A stretch of 64,000 nucleotides of DNA from the NCBI GenBank assembly GCA_020634975.1, contig JACKAQ010000003.1, forward strand, positions 248,001 through 312,000, read 5' to 3'. Origin of the DNA: JACKAQ01 sp020634975 [NCBI: Calditrichia bacterium]. GTDB taxonomy: Bacteria; Calditrichota; Calditrichia; RBG-13-44-9. Made by a program: the position numbers and the translations under genes. How positions within the stretch are numbered: the stretch's first letter is position 1; each line of letters begins with the position of its first letter. Below are positions 19,376 through 29,367 of this stretch, one piece after another. The notes beneath the pieces are model-generated. The model made no database searches. It saw only the letters and a program-made list of their open reading frames with translations, and was not told the DNA's origin.

Positions 19376-19999
19376 ATGATAACGGTTTCAATAGTAGAAG
19401 ATGACGTGGATATTCGCGAAAGTTTGGCGTTGCTGATCAACGGAACGCCGGGGTTCAGTTGCAACGGCACTTACGAATCCTGCGAAAAAGGCATCAAAGG
19501 AATTATGAAAGATCCGCCGGATGTTGCATTAATGGACATCGGCTTGCCGGGAATGACAGGCATCGAAGGCATTCGCATTTTGAAAGAAAAATTGCCAGAT
19601 TTAGACATTTTGGTGCTGACCATTCAGAGCGAAAGCGACACCGTTTTCGATGCGCTGTGTGCCGGTGCCTGCGGCTATTTGATGAAAGATACGCCTCCCG
19701 CGCAGCTGTTGGACGCCATTCAGGAAAGCTACGATGGCGGTGCACCGATGAGCACCCGGATTGCCCGGCTCGTGGTAAAATCGTTCCAGATTGAGCAGCA
19801 AACATTGCTCACCACCCGCGAAACTGAAGTGCTGACCCATTTGTGCAAAGGCAAAAGCTACAAAATGATTGCAGACGATTTATTTATCAGCGAAGAGACC
19901 GTGCGGCGGCACATCAAAAACATTTATCGCAAGCTGGAAGTGCATTCCAAATCCGAGGCAGTTGCCAAAGCATTTAAAGAACGGCTGGTCAATTTATAA
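19376..19999 (+). CDS. NarL/LuxR-type response regulator, partner of the propeller kinase
   Basis: 207 residues: a receiver (ITVSIVEDDVDIRESL with the acidic pair, VALMDIGLPGMTG with the phospho-acceptor Asp, TIQSE switch region, YLMKDTPP with the conserved Lys) and a LuxR-type helix-turn-helix (TTRETEVLTHLCKGKSYKMIADDLFISEETVRRH). It lies 82 bases after the HisKA_3 kinase gene, and kinases of that class normally pair with NarL-type regulators. The start at 19376 is chosen because the receiver begins there and AGAGG lies 9 bases upstream; the open frame from 19319 adds a basic tail unlike the family. Confidence 0.93.
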   Translation: MITVSIVEDDVDIRESLALLINGTPGFSCNGTYESCEKGIKGIMKDPPDVALMDIGLPGMTGIEGIRILKEKLPDLDILVLTIQSESDTVFDALCAGACGYLMKDTPPAQLLDAIQESYDGGAPMSTRIARLVVKSFQIEQQTLLTTRETEVLTHLCKGKSYKMIADDLFISEETVRRHIKNIYRKLEVHSKSEAVAKAFKERLVNL

Positions 20000-20037
20000 A
20001 AAAAGGGAAGTCACATCATCGCGACTTCCCCGTATTT
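19998..20037. terminator. Bidirectional terminator between convergent genes
   Basis: Stem 20005-20012 with 20023-20030 (8 bp). On the minus strand it is followed by seven T (20004-19998), serving the gene ending at 20055; on the plus strand a CGTATTTTT tail follows, so it may also stop the regulator transcript. Confidence 0.8.
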
Positions 20038-20054
20038 TTCAATAGAAAACGGTG

Positions 20055-20978
20055 TTATTTACTTTCTGCATCATTGTTACTGTCCCACTTCACATCGCTC
20101 ACCATTTTATCAATCATTTGTTCAATCGCCCACAGTTCAACCGGTCCGGCGCTCGCGTAATTCATGATTCGCTTTTTGCTGCCATCTTTCATCACAACGG
20201 TGGTGTAAACGGTTGGCATGTCGGTTACGTCGATCGAATACCTGTCTTCAAAATCCATAAACTTTGATTTTACAATGAGTTCAGTCAATTTATTAAATCC
20301 CCACAAATTGACAGTTCCGCTGTGTGTTCCAGTCATTTTCACATGCGATTTGCCTTCATAAACCACGCTGCCGTCATTTTTCAGTACAACCGAATACACA
20401 GGGCAGGTGCCGTAACAAGCGGTTCGTTCCAAATGGATTTCTGAAATTCCGGGATCGATTGTTGGTCCGCCGAGTGCGCCGCCCATCCATTTGCCACCCG
20501 GTTTCGCGTCTCTCCCGCTTTCGCCGGATGCCGCCGGTTTTCCCGCCGTATGGGATTGCCACAACACATTCACAATCATCCACTTGCCATCAAATTTTGC
20601 CAGTTGTAAATAATCGATGCCCCAAAAAGCGGTCAGTTTTGCGCTGGCGGTTTGATCCAGAACATCGTATATCTCTATCGATTTGGGCGCATCATCCGGG
20701 ATCATTCCTTTTTTGTTGTAAGTTTTGGACAACTCAACCAGTTGCTCAAAGGTCATTTTAGCTTCTTTGTAAGTGCCATCTTTTTGATAAAACCCGCGTT
20801 TTGCCAAATCGGGATGAACACTTTTTTTGATGCGATCCGGTTGCATGTTGTAAACGCCTTCAACATAATCCAGCACTGCTTGGCGAACGTTTTTCTGTCC
20901 GGAAACATCCTGTGCGTTTGCATTGAAAATTCCTGCTACAGCCAACCCCATTATTAAAAACACCATATTTTTCATCAT
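20055..20978 (-). CDS. Exported protein: NTF2/lumazine-binding-like domain fused to DUF6438
   Basis: 307 residues with a signal peptide ending ANAQ. Residues 30-145 resemble the Lumazine_bd_2 (NTF2-like) family: VRQAVLDYVEGVYNMQPDRI, FYQKDGTYKE and WMIVNVLWQ at the end. After a Gly/Pro linker, residues about 185-295 match DUF6438: ISEIHLERTACYGTCPVYSV with the paired cysteines, then DGSVVYEG. Both domains are common in Bacteroidetes, but their combination is unusual as far as I know. A GAGGAAA ribosome site precedes ATG 20978. Function unknown; the first domain often binds small ligands. Confidence 0.65.
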   Translation of the reverse strand: MMKNMVFLIMGLAVAGIFNANAQDVSGQKNVRQAVLDYVEGVYNMQPDRIKKSVHPDLAKRGFYQKDGTYKEAKMTFEQLVELSKTYNKKGMIPDDAPKSIEIYDVLDQTASAKLTAFWGIDYLQLAKFDGKWMIVNVLWQSHTAGKPAASGESGRDAKPGGKWMGGALGGPTIDPGISEIHLERTACYGTCPVYSVVLKNDGSVVYEGKSHVKMTGTHSGTVNLWGFNKLTELIVKSKFMDFEDRYSIDVTDMPTVYTTVVMKDGSKKRIMNYASAGPVELWAIEQMIDKMVSDVKWDSNNDAESK

Positions 20979-21028
20979 TTTTTCCTCAATTGTTTACTAT
21001 TTCAATGTCATTAAGTCGGCTCGATGTT

Positions 21029-21910
21029 TCACTCTTTCGCAGACAGAAGTTGATCAGACGCTGCAATCCCGCTTCGAATAAATCTTTGTAATTGCTTAAT
21101 TTGAGACTGTTCATCTTTATCCGTCGGAAATTTGTCCGCCGTTAAAACGGCGCCAACCCATCCTTTCGTATGCCAAAACCCATTACCGGTAAGTGATGGC
21201 AAAAGTTCCGTATTTTCGGGATATGGCCAGGGTGAGATATAAAAATATGGCAAAGGGTAATTAGCATCGCCGGGAGAAAGCCCCACTCCGATAGTTTTCA
21301 CCTGCTCAGGGGAAGCGTTGGGATTGAGCGTGATTAATAAAGCAATATCAAAATGATGCGGCCAACAGCGCACCTCAGAGGCACCCGGATGATGGGTGTT
21401 AATTTCGGAGATCAGCAAATGGGCGTTGCCCCAATATTTTCCCAATTCCGTTGTCTCTGCCAAAATGTCGTCGGAGAACGGTGCACCACCGTCCACCGCA
21501 TGCGGTTCAATTTCATAATGCATTTTCCGGCTAAATTGGTCAGGGTGATATCCGCTCACATTCAGTGATTGTTTCACCCAATTTTCAGCTTGCACCATTG
21601 TTTTTCCGGACAGTGTGAAAGCATCAGTTACGTCACCCGCTGCCGAAATTTTCAACAAAGCAAACTTAGTAGGGCTGATTCCAAATTTGCACTGTTCACC
21701 ACCTTGCAGCATCCTTCCGACCAATGCGGAATGTTGTATCTCCCAACACATATTTGTGTGACTATCGTCGGGCTGATGTGTCAAATAGCACTTCCCTACT
21801 GCGGCGATAAACTGCGACGCAAAATGGAGTTGGCGTCGTGCATCCGCTAATTTTCCGGCAATTTCGATATCCCAGTTTTGCCAAGAATTAAAGCCAATAT
21901 TATTTATCAT
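21029..21910 (-). CDS. Uncharacterised 293-residue protein
   Basis: Start at ATG 21910 with a GGAGA ribosome site; the open frame to 21946 begins at TTG. The protein is cytoplasmic, without signal peptide. Conspicuous segments are WQNWDIEIAGKLADARRQLHFA, EVRCWPHHFDIALLITL (a WPHHFD motif, also seen in the DUF5996 family) and PLPYFYISPWPYPE, with GFWHTKGWVGAVL near the end. Histidine- and tryptophan-rich conserved-looking blocks suggest an enzyme or ligand-binding domain, but I cannot name one. It stands 51 bases from the DUF6438 fusion gene, which it precedes on the same strand. Confidence 0.6.
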   Translation of the reverse strand: MINNIGFNSWQNWDIEIAGKLADARRQLHFASQFIAAVGKCYLTHQPDDSHTNMCWEIQHSALVGRMLQGGEQCKFGISPTKFALLKISAAGDVTDAFTLSGKTMVQAENWVKQSLNVSGYHPDQFSRKMHYEIEPHAVDGGAPFSDDILAETTELGKYWGNAHLLISEINTHHPGASEVRCWPHHFDIALLITLNPNASPEQVKTIGVGLSPGDANYPLPYFYISPWPYPENTELLPSLTGNGFWHTKGWVGAVLTADKFPTDKDEQSQIKQLQRFIRSGIAASDQLLSAKE

Positions 21911-22129
21911 ATTAATTTCTCCATTTTGTGATGGCGGTTCAACCAAAGCTCACAATTGCATAACTTGAAATTGTTCGATCAACCATTACGAATCGCCAGT
22001 TCAACCTTTTTCAAATAAAGATGTGATCTTCTTCAAGAATTATTTTCCGAAAAAGGGTATATTCAAGCTATAAGTACACTCACATGGATGTCACCGGGAA
22101 TACATTTTCTGAAATCGTTTAAGTTTTAA

Positions 22130-22195
22130 ATCAACTTTTCGAAATAGCGTCGAACTTTTCGACATTAATACCGAAATAGTTAGCAAAAGTTCAAC
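22130..22195 (+). promoter_or_regulatory. Candidate enhancer with three related dyad/half sites
   Basis: A perfect dyad GTCGAA-CTT-TTCGAC (22149-22163) is flanked by a direct near-copy of ACTTTTCGA (around 22133-22142) and an inverted copy AAAAGTTCAAC (around 22185-22195). They lie about 100-160 bases upstream of the sigma-54 promoter at 22294, the usual distance of enhancer sites bound by NtrC-type activators. Confidence 0.5.
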
Positions 22196-22293
22196 ACAGT
22201 TGATTATCAATAGATCCGCTTTTGTCGCTTAAACCGTTATATTTTCTGCAGATAAGCCCTTTGTTTCTGCAAGAAATCCAGAATCTAAGAGCA

Positions 22294-22310
22294 TGGCACA
22301 GGTTTTGCTT
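22294..22310 (+). promoter_or_regulatory. Sigma-54 (-24/-12) promoter
   Basis: TGGCACAGGTTTTGCTT fits the TGGCAC-N5-TTGC consensus exactly; the GG (22295-22296) and GC (22307-22308) are separated by ten bases. Transcription would start near 22320, about 25 bases before the first micro-ORF. Confidence 0.88.
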
Positions 22311-22345
22311 AATAAGTAGATAGGTTAAACGAGGAGAACCTGGCG

Positions 22346-22516
22346 ATGCAATCTTCCGAATATTTAAAACTGATTCTCGATTTTCGCGAGCAGAAATCAA
22401 AAGAGTTAAAGCGGCTTATTTCGTATTCTGAAGCAATTGCGCTTTGGCTATCAGAAAGTGTACTTCCTCAAAGTGAAACAAGCAGGAAGCAAGTATTCAC
22501 CCGATACATTGGTTAA
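22346..22516 (+). CDS. Micro-protein 1 (56 residues) under the sigma-54 promoter
   Basis: ATG 22346 is preceded by GAGGAG (22331-22336) with a suitable gap, and the frame closes at TAA 22514-22516. The product is short, charged and helix-prone (LILDFREQKSKELKRL), with EAIALWLSES near residue 29. That block resembles EAIITWFTDG in the following micro-protein, so the pair may be related. No family recognised; no signal peptide or membrane helix. It is easily missed because of its size. Confidence 0.65.
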   Translation: MQSSEYLKLILDFREQKSKELKRLISYSEAIALWLSESVLPQSETSRKQVFTRYIG

Positions 22517-22528
22517 TAGGAGTTTTTT

Positions 22529-22720
22529 ATGATACAGACAAAGGATGAATTTTATTACTCTCAGCTGGAAGCCATCCAAAATTTTTACAATATGCTGCGT
22601 GAAACAGATAAAGTAGATGTTTCATTGACAGAAGCTATTATCACATGGTTTACCGATGGATATGCGGAAGAATTTCGTGAGGATTATCTTAGGGATCATC
22701 CCTACGTCATCCAAAATTAA
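22529..22720 (+). CDS. Micro-protein 2 (63 residues) in tandem
   Basis: Starts 12 bases after micro-protein 1 with its own AGGAG site. It is acidic, probably helical (FYYSQLEAIQNFYNMLRE), and carries SLTEAIITWFTDGYAEEF, similar in pattern to the block in micro-protein 1. No family recognised. The two share one sigma-54 promoter, so they should be made together under whatever condition activates an NtrC-type regulator. It converges with the YjbQ gene, six bases apart. Confidence 0.7.
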   Translation: MIQTKDEFYYSQLEAIQNFYNMLRETDKVDVSLTEAIITWFTDGYAEEFREDYLRDHPYVIQN

Positions 22721-22726
22721 CCCGTT

Positions 22727-23158
22727 TTATACGTTGCGTTTGCCGGAAAGCTGAACGACCAAATTCCGTTGGCGAGGGCGGTTATCAAAATCGATAAGTG
22801 TAACCTGCTGCCAGGTTCCCAAACATAACCGCTTGTTTATAAATGGGATAAGTAACGTCGGTTTCAGCAGTGCAGCCCTCACATGTGCATAACCATTTCC
22901 ATCGTGCCAACGCTCGTTGTGGTGATAACGAGCGTTTTCAGGAAACAACATTTCGAACTTTTCCTTTAAATCTTTTATTAATCCGCTTTCGAATTCAATC
23001 GTTGTCAACCCGGCGGTTGAGCCCGGCACAAACACCAGAATACTGCCTTCTTCGAAATCACTATTGTCTAAAATTCCCTGCAATTCGGCTGTAATATCGA
23101 TGATATCTGTAAAACCCTTTGTCTGGAGCGCCAGGCTTTTGGTTTGCAGATCAATCAT
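22727..23158 (-). CDS. YjbQ/UPF0047 family protein (first of two in the window)
   Basis: 143 residues. FVPGSTAGLTTIEFE, HDGNGYAHVRAALL, IPFINKRLCLGTWQQ and a final RQRNLVVQLSG match the UPF0047 (YjbQ) pattern. Some members complement thiamine-phosphate synthase mutants weakly, hence the name secondary thiamine-phosphate synthase, but the physiological role is uncertain. It overlaps the end of the PTS IIB gene by eight bases. Of the two copies in this window it diverges more from the family pattern than that at 58353-58793 (STAGL where the usual block is HTSAxL). Confidence 0.85.
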   Translation of the reverse strand: MIDLQTKSLALQTKGFTDIIDITAELQGILDNSDFEEGSILVFVPGSTAGLTTIEFESGLIKDLKEKFEMLFPENARYHHNERWHDGNGYAHVRAALLKPTLLIPFINKRLCLGTWQQVTLIDFDNRPRQRNLVVQLSGKRNV

Positions 23159-23642
23159 TCTTTTTACCCAGAATTTTTTCGAGATTGTATTTCGAGCCGG
23201 TGGGTACGTCCTGGCAGATAAATTCGTATCCTTTTACCATCATCAGTTTTAGCTGCCGGATATCTGTTTCATCGAGAAATAAGTACGGTAAAAACTCCCG
23301 TTTTCCTTCGCTGTAATGAATTCCGCCGATGTTGATTTTTTTGAGTTTAAGTCCATTTTCAACCATTTGCAATACATCCTCAACGGATTCAACCAAAACC
23401 AGCGCCAATCGATCTTTTTCCTCAAAGGTATTGATGAATGCCAATGTATCAGAAATATTCAGCACTTGCGTATCCAAATCGCCTGCGGCCATTGTCATCA
23501 TTTCTTTTTCCCAATCATTGCTGACGATTTCATTGTTGCCAACAACAATCTGTTTGAAATTGTAGTAGCTAACCCATCCAACCAAAACCTGCCCGTGAAT
23601 CAGCCGGTCATCGATTCGTAGAATTAGTGACTTCATTGTCAA
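23151..23642 (-). CDS. Lone PTS IIB subunit, mannose/fructose/sorbose family
   Basis: 163 residues matching the mannose-type IIB fold: ILRIDDRLIHGQVLVGWV with His16 as the expected phospho-histidine, IVVGNNEIVSNDWEKEMM, and INIGGIHYSEGKREFLPYLFL. In classical systems IIB passes phosphate from IIA to the sugar in the IIC/IID channel. No IIA, IIC or IID gene is near, so a transport role is doubtful; several FCB and deltaproteobacterial genomes keep incomplete, presumably regulatory PTS sets. AAGGATTG upstream of ATG 23642 serves as the ribosome site. It lies 15 bases after the histidine kinase gene. Confidence 0.88.
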   Translation of the reverse strand: MTMKSLILRIDDRLIHGQVLVGWVSYYNFKQIVVGNNEIVSNDWEKEMMTMAAGDLDTQVLNISDTLAFINTFEEKDRLALVLVESVEDVLQMVENGLKLKKINIGGIHYSEGKREFLPYLFLDETDIRQLKLMMVKGYEFICQDVPTGSKYNLEKILGKKND

Positions 23643-23657
23643 TCCTTTGCTTACGTT

Positions 23658-24698
23658 CTAATTTATTGGCAGGGTAAAAATAAAGGAAACGCCTCCGGAA
23701 ACATTATTTTCGGCGCGAATTGTTCCACCGTGCGCTTTAATAATTATCTTACAAATATATAATCCCAATCCGTATCCTTTTTGCTCCTCAGCACTTTGGT
23801 TAACGCGGAACGATTTCCGGAAAATACTTTTGAGATTTTCTTCCGGGATGCCGCCGCCATTATCGGTAACCCGCACTTCCAGCACACGTTCGGACGAACG
23901 ATGAATATTGATATTGATCGATGATTTTGGTGGACAATATTTGATAGCATTTTGAATCAAGTTTGTAAAAATACGCTGAATTTGATAGCCATCGCCATTT
24001 ACCGTCGGCAGCCCGGCTTCGATAGTTTTGGTGATTTTTTGTTGCTTTTGATCGGTTTGAATCCACAAACTCAACAACGCTTGATCGAGAACTTCGGCAA
24101 TTGAAAACGGCGCTTTATCGATCGAAAACGCATATTGCTCCGTTTTGTAAATTTCGTTGATATCCTCCATCATATCCAAAACCTGATCGCCGAGAATCAT
24201 GGATTTTTCCAGAAAATTTTTCTGTCCCTCGTTAAGCACACCGAAGGATTGGTTCATCAATAGCTCGATGTAAGCCATCAGGCTGTGCAGCGGCGAGCGA
24301 ACATCGTGGATGAGCATCGCAGCCAGTTCTACCCGCGATTTCCGGCGAATCAAAAATTCATTCAAATTAAGCAACAGTGAAATTAATGGCACATTTTCAT
24401 CATCACAGCGATACACATAATGACTTTCGGACGGTATATTTTCCGGCAAGTTTCCGGTGTGGATGACAATCGTTTTGACACCGGTTCGATTTAAAAATTC
24501 AAAAAACACGTCGTACGGAAAATTATTTTCCCGGTTATCGATAAAACAAAGATCCGGCGTTGTCGCTTTTTCGAATACAGATAAATCCGGTGTCGATTGG
24601 CTCAGTGTCCGAAAACCATTCTGTTCCAGGATTTCAGCATACCGAATCCTGAACTCCAGCAAAGGTGAAACCAATAATGCTAAATGATTTTGTTTCAT
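23658..24698 (-). CDS. Soluble histidine kinase with degenerate N-terminal receiver-like domain
   Basis: 346 residues. The N-terminal 120 residues have a receiver-like layout (LALLVSPLLEFRIRYAEIL, then PDLCFIDNRE where a phospho-acceptor Asp could sit), but the acidic pair that binds magnesium is missing. HisKA follows with LIHDVRSPLHSLMAY, and HATPase with IQRIFTNLIQNAIKY, VTDNGGGIPEE and GYGLGLYICK. There is no membrane helix. It is the second gene of a four-gene operon and no regulator gene follows, so its partner is unknown. Confidence 0.88.
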   Translation of the reverse strand: MKQNHLALLVSPLLEFRIRYAEILEQNGFRTLSQSTPDLSVFEKATTPDLCFIDNRENNFPYDVFFEFLNRTGVKTIVIHTGNLPENIPSESHYVYRCDDENVPLISLLLNLNEFLIRRKSRVELAAMLIHDVRSPLHSLMAYIELLMNQSFGVLNEGQKNFLEKSMILGDQVLDMMEDINEIYKTEQYAFSIDKAPFSIAEVLDQALLSLWIQTDQKQQKITKTIEAGLPTVNGDGYQIQRIFTNLIQNAIKYCPPKSSININIHRSSERVLEVRVTDNGGGIPEENLKSIFRKSFRVNQSAEEQKGYGLGLYICKIIIKAHGGTIRAENNVSGGVSFIFTLPIN

Positions 24699-24710
24699 AT
24701 ACTTACAAAC

Positions 24711-25496
24711 CTATCGACCGATAAATTTTGCTGCACGTTTTTCTAAAAATGCGCGCGTGCCTTCTTTCATATCCTCAGTTTCACATACTTTGCTAAAACA
24801 TTCGGCTTCAATATTTAATGCTGTTCCGAGCGGTTGTCCGGCTCCGTGATAAGCTGCGGACAAAATGTAACCCGCGGCCAACGGCGCTTTTTGAGCTAAT
24901 TTGGTTGCCAAAGATTTTACATTTTCCAATAAATCCGCCGGTTCGACAACAGCATTTACCAACCCGATTTGCAGTGCCGTTTGCGCATCAACCATATCGC
25001 CGGAAAGCATCATCTGCAATGCGCGTCCCATTCCAACCAATCGCGGCAGGCGCTGCGTTCCGCCGTATCCGGGGATAATTCCCAAATTAATTTCCGGTAA
25101 CCCGAAACGGGCTTTTGCAGAGGCAATACGGATATGGCAGGCCAATGCCAACTCACAACCGCCACCCAATGCAAAGCCATTAACGGCGGCAATCACCGGT
25201 TTACGCATTTGCTCAATTGCTGTAAAAATCTGTTGTCCGTGTTGGGCAAACTGGTGGGCGGATTTACCGTCCATTTCCGAAATCTGGCTGATATCCGCTC
25301 CGGCGACAAATGCTTTTTCTCCGGAACCGGTGATGATCACACATCCAATTTCGCTGCTTGATGAATATTGCGACACAACATCCGACAGCTCGTCCAATGT
25401 TTGTTGATTCAATGCGTTCAGTTTATCCGGACGGTTAATTTGAATAATCCCGACCGATGCATCAGTTTCGGCAATAATATTCTGGTATGCCAACAT
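24711..25496 (-). CDS. Enoyl-CoA hydratase/isomerase (crotonase) family protein
   Basis: 261 residues with the crotonase pattern: ITGSGEKAFVAGADISQ (oxyanion hole region), ALGGGCELALACHIRIASAKARFGLPEINLGIIPGYGGTQRLPR including both catalytic glutamates expected for a hydratase (GGGCELA and PEINLG). A GGAGG site precedes ATG 25496. Likely substrates are short or medium acyl-CoAs, for fatty acid or branched-chain degradation. It opens the operon with the kinase, IIB and YjbQ genes, an unusual company for this enzyme. Confidence 0.92.
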   Translation of the reverse strand: MLAYQNIIAETDASVGIIQINRPDKLNALNQQTLDELSDVVSQYSSSSEIGCVIITGSGEKAFVAGADISQISEMDGKSAHQFAQHGQQIFTAIEQMRKPVIAAVNGFALGGGCELALACHIRIASAKARFGLPEINLGIIPGYGGTQRLPRLVGMGRALQMMLSGDMVDAQTALQIGLVNAVVEPADLLENVKSLATKLAQKAPLAAGYILSAAYHGAGQPLGTALNIEAECFSKVCETEDMKEGTRAFLEKRAAKFIGR

Positions 25497-25816
25497 ACAC
25501 CTCCATTAGTGTTCAGCATAACTTGTTTTAGCTAAAAAATTGTAATGAACAGAACGAATAACTTACATATATTAGAACCGATATGCAACCGGATTAACGC
25601 AATGCCGATTGTGATTGTGACAGTTTTCCTACCGTCATTCTCATGCATTCTCTCACCAAATGCAACTCCAACATTCTTCCGAAAAATCAAAATTTTCTAT
25701 TTTTGTTGATTTCGCTTCTGCAACTCATTATATTTTTGGCGCTCTAAAAACAGGACTGCTAATTATAAAACTTAAATTCAGTTAAATTAACAACTTACTA
25801 AAAAAGGAGATTCGCT
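25497..25816. other. Upstream region of groES, no CIRCE element seen
   Basis: AT-rich 320-base gap holding the divergent promoters of the crotonase operon and groES. I looked for the CIRCE inverted repeat (TTAGCACTC, 9 bases, GAGTGCTAA) and did not find it, so HrcA control is not evident. No other clear regulatory motif was recognised. Confidence 0.6.
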
Positions 25817-26104
25817 ATGAAAGTTAGACCATTAGCTGATCGCGTTCTCATCAAGCCGTTGGAAGAAGAAGAAAAAACTTCCGGTGGCATTATTCTCCCC
25901 GACAGTGCAAAAGAAAAGCCGATGCGGGGTCGGGTTATTGCTGTAGGTAACGGCAAAGTGGATGAAAACGGCAAACGCCATCCGCTGGATGTAAAAGCAG
26001 AAGATGTTGTGCTGTATGGCAAATATTCCGGCACCGATGTTAAAGTTGACGGTGAAGAATATCTGATCATGCGGGAAAGCGACATTTTGGCAATCGTTGA
26101 GTAA
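25817..26104 (+). CDS. groS: Co-chaperonin GroES
   Basis: 95 residues, full family length: [33 protein letters not shown] at the start including the mobile loop that binds GroEL, and [15 protein letters not shown] at the end. An AAGGAG site precedes ATG. Together with the following groL it forms the classical operon; GroES caps the folding chamber. Confidence 0.98.
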   Translation: MKVRPLADRVLIKPLEEEEKTSGGIILPDSAKEKPMRGRVIAVGNGKVDENGKRHPLDVKAEDVVLYGKYSGTDVKVDGEEYLIMRESDILAIVE

Positions 26105-26139
26105 TTTACTCAGCGAGCCGGATACGTATTAAATAATGA

Positions 26140-27813
<1,674 letters not shown>

Positions 27814-27843
27814 ACGCCTGTTTTTCCAACCGTTGCAACTTGA

Positions 27844-27872
27844 GAGGCTCCCCTGCGGAGCCTCTTTTTTTT
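27844..27872 (+). terminator. Rho-independent terminator after groL
   Basis: Eight-bp stem GAGGCTCC/GGAGCCTC (27844-27851 with 27857-27864), five-base loop, then eight T. Confidence 0.95.
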
Positions 27873-27990
27873 GTACCGGCTGAGCACATCCTGTAACCAA
27901 TTCCGGTTTCAATCGTATCTCGAAATGAGCTGCGAAAATACTTGAAAATTTCTTCGCATAAGCTTAAACTGTTCAAAACCCGGATGGAAA

Positions 27991-29367
27991 ATGACAAACA
28001 CGCTCGGAAAAATTCTGATAGTTGATGATGACGAAGATGTGCTCATTTCTGCAAAATTGCTGCTGAAAAAGCACAGCAATCTTGTGCACACCGAAAATGA
28101 TCCAACCCAAATACCCACTCTGCTCAAAAATGAACAATATGACGTTATTCTGCTGGATATGAATTTTAGTGGTGACCAAACCAGCGGCAGCGAGGGCTTT
28201 TTTTGGCTGAACCGTATTTTAACCATCGAACCATCCGCGGTGGTTATTTTATTTACTGCCTATGGTGATGTAAATTTGGCTGTACGTGCGATAAAAGAAG
28301 GCGCAACCGATTTTGTAATGAAACCGTGGGAAAACGAAAAATTGCTGGCGACCCTTTCGGCCGCATCGCGGCTGAGCTCATCGCAGCAGCAAATTCGCGA
28401 ATTGCGCCATCGCCAAACCGAGCTGCAGAACGAAACCAATCGCCCGTTCGGCGAAATTGTCGGGCAGTGTGCTGCCATGCAACGGGTTTTCTCGACCATC
28501 CAAAAAGTGGCAAAAACAGACGCCAATGTGCTGGTGCTGGGCGAAAACGGCACCGGAAAAGAGCTGGTCGCGCGGGCGCTGCATCGCCAATCGCAACGCA
28601 GTAACGAGGTTTTTATCAGCGTGGATATGGGCGCCATCACCGAAACGCTGTTCGAAAGCGAGCTGTTCGGTCACACCAAAGGCGCATTCACCGGTGCAAA
28701 AGAAGACCGCGCCGGACGCTTCGAAATCGCGAATAGCGGCACTTTATTTCTCGATGAAATTGGCAATCTGTCGCTGCCGCTGCAGGCGAAGCTCCTCACC
28801 GCAATCCAAAAGCGGCAAGTTACCCGGGTCGGTTCGAACAAATATCGCGATGTCGATATTCGCCTGATTTGCGCAACCAACATGCCCATTCACGAAATGG
28901 TTGCCCAACGGGAATTCCGGCAGGATTTGCTCTATCGCATCAACACAGTGGAGATTCACCTTCCGCCCCTGCGCGATCGCACAGAAGATATCCCTTTGCT
29001 GATCGAACATTTCCTGAAAATTTACGGCAAAAAATATGGCAAACCCGAATCGCGACTCAGCCAGGCGACGCTCAATAAATTGCAGAAATACCATTGGCCG
29101 GGGAATATCCGCGAACTTCAGCATGCGCTGGAGCGCGCAGTTATCCTCAGTGATAACAATGTGTTACAACCCGGTGATTTCTTTTTCAACGCGGAATTTT
29201 CAGATGAAGATGAACTGGCGCTGGATTCCTACAATCTGGAAGATGTGGAAAAACTGGTCATCCGAAAAGCCATCACCAAACATGCCGGAAACATCAGCAA
29301 AGCAGCGCGGGAGCTGGGATTAACACGGGCATCACTGTACCGGCGACTGGAAAAATATGGTTTATAA
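27991..29367 (+). CDS. NtrC-family sigma-54-dependent response regulator
   Basis: 458 residues: receiver ([26 protein letters not shown] with the phospho-acceptor Asp), AAA+ ATPase with Walker A GENGTGKE, the sigma-54-contacting loop GAFTGAKE, and Walker [11 protein letters not shown], then a Fis-type helix-turn-helix at the end ([20 protein letters not shown]). It activates RNA polymerase holding sigma-54 from distant enhancers. The last 11 bases overlap the start of the kinase gene, so the two are a coupled pair. It is the only complete sigma-54 activator in the window. Confidence 0.95.
   Translation: MTNTLGKILIVDDDEDVLISAKLLLKKHSNLVHTENDPTQIPTLLKNEQYDVILLDMNFSGDQTSGSEGFFWLNRILTIEPSAVVILFTAYGDVNLAVRAIKEGATDFVMKPWENEKLLATLSAASRLSSSQQQIRELRHRQTELQNETNRPFGEIVGQCAAMQRVFSTIQKVAKTDANVLVLGENGTGKELVARALHRQSQRSNEVFISVDMGAITETLFESELFGHTKGAFTGAKEDRAGRFEIANSGTLFLDEIGNLSLPLQAKLLTAIQKRQVTRVGSNKYRDVDIRLICATNMPIHEMVAQREFRQDLLYRINTVEIHLPPLRDRTEDIPLLIEHFLKIYGKKYGKPESRLSQATLNKLQKYHWPGNIRELQHALERAVILSDNNVLQPGDFFFNAEFSDEDELALDSYNLEDVEKLVIRKAITKHAGNISKAARELGLTRASLYRRLEKYGL

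Noticed and set aside
22191-22400. Minus-strand 69-codon frame over the sigma-54 promoter
   Set aside because: Conflicts with the promoter and micro-ORF on the plus strand and has no ribosome site.
25497-25816. Search for a CIRCE operator before groES
   Set aside because: Neither half of the conserved inverted repeat was found.
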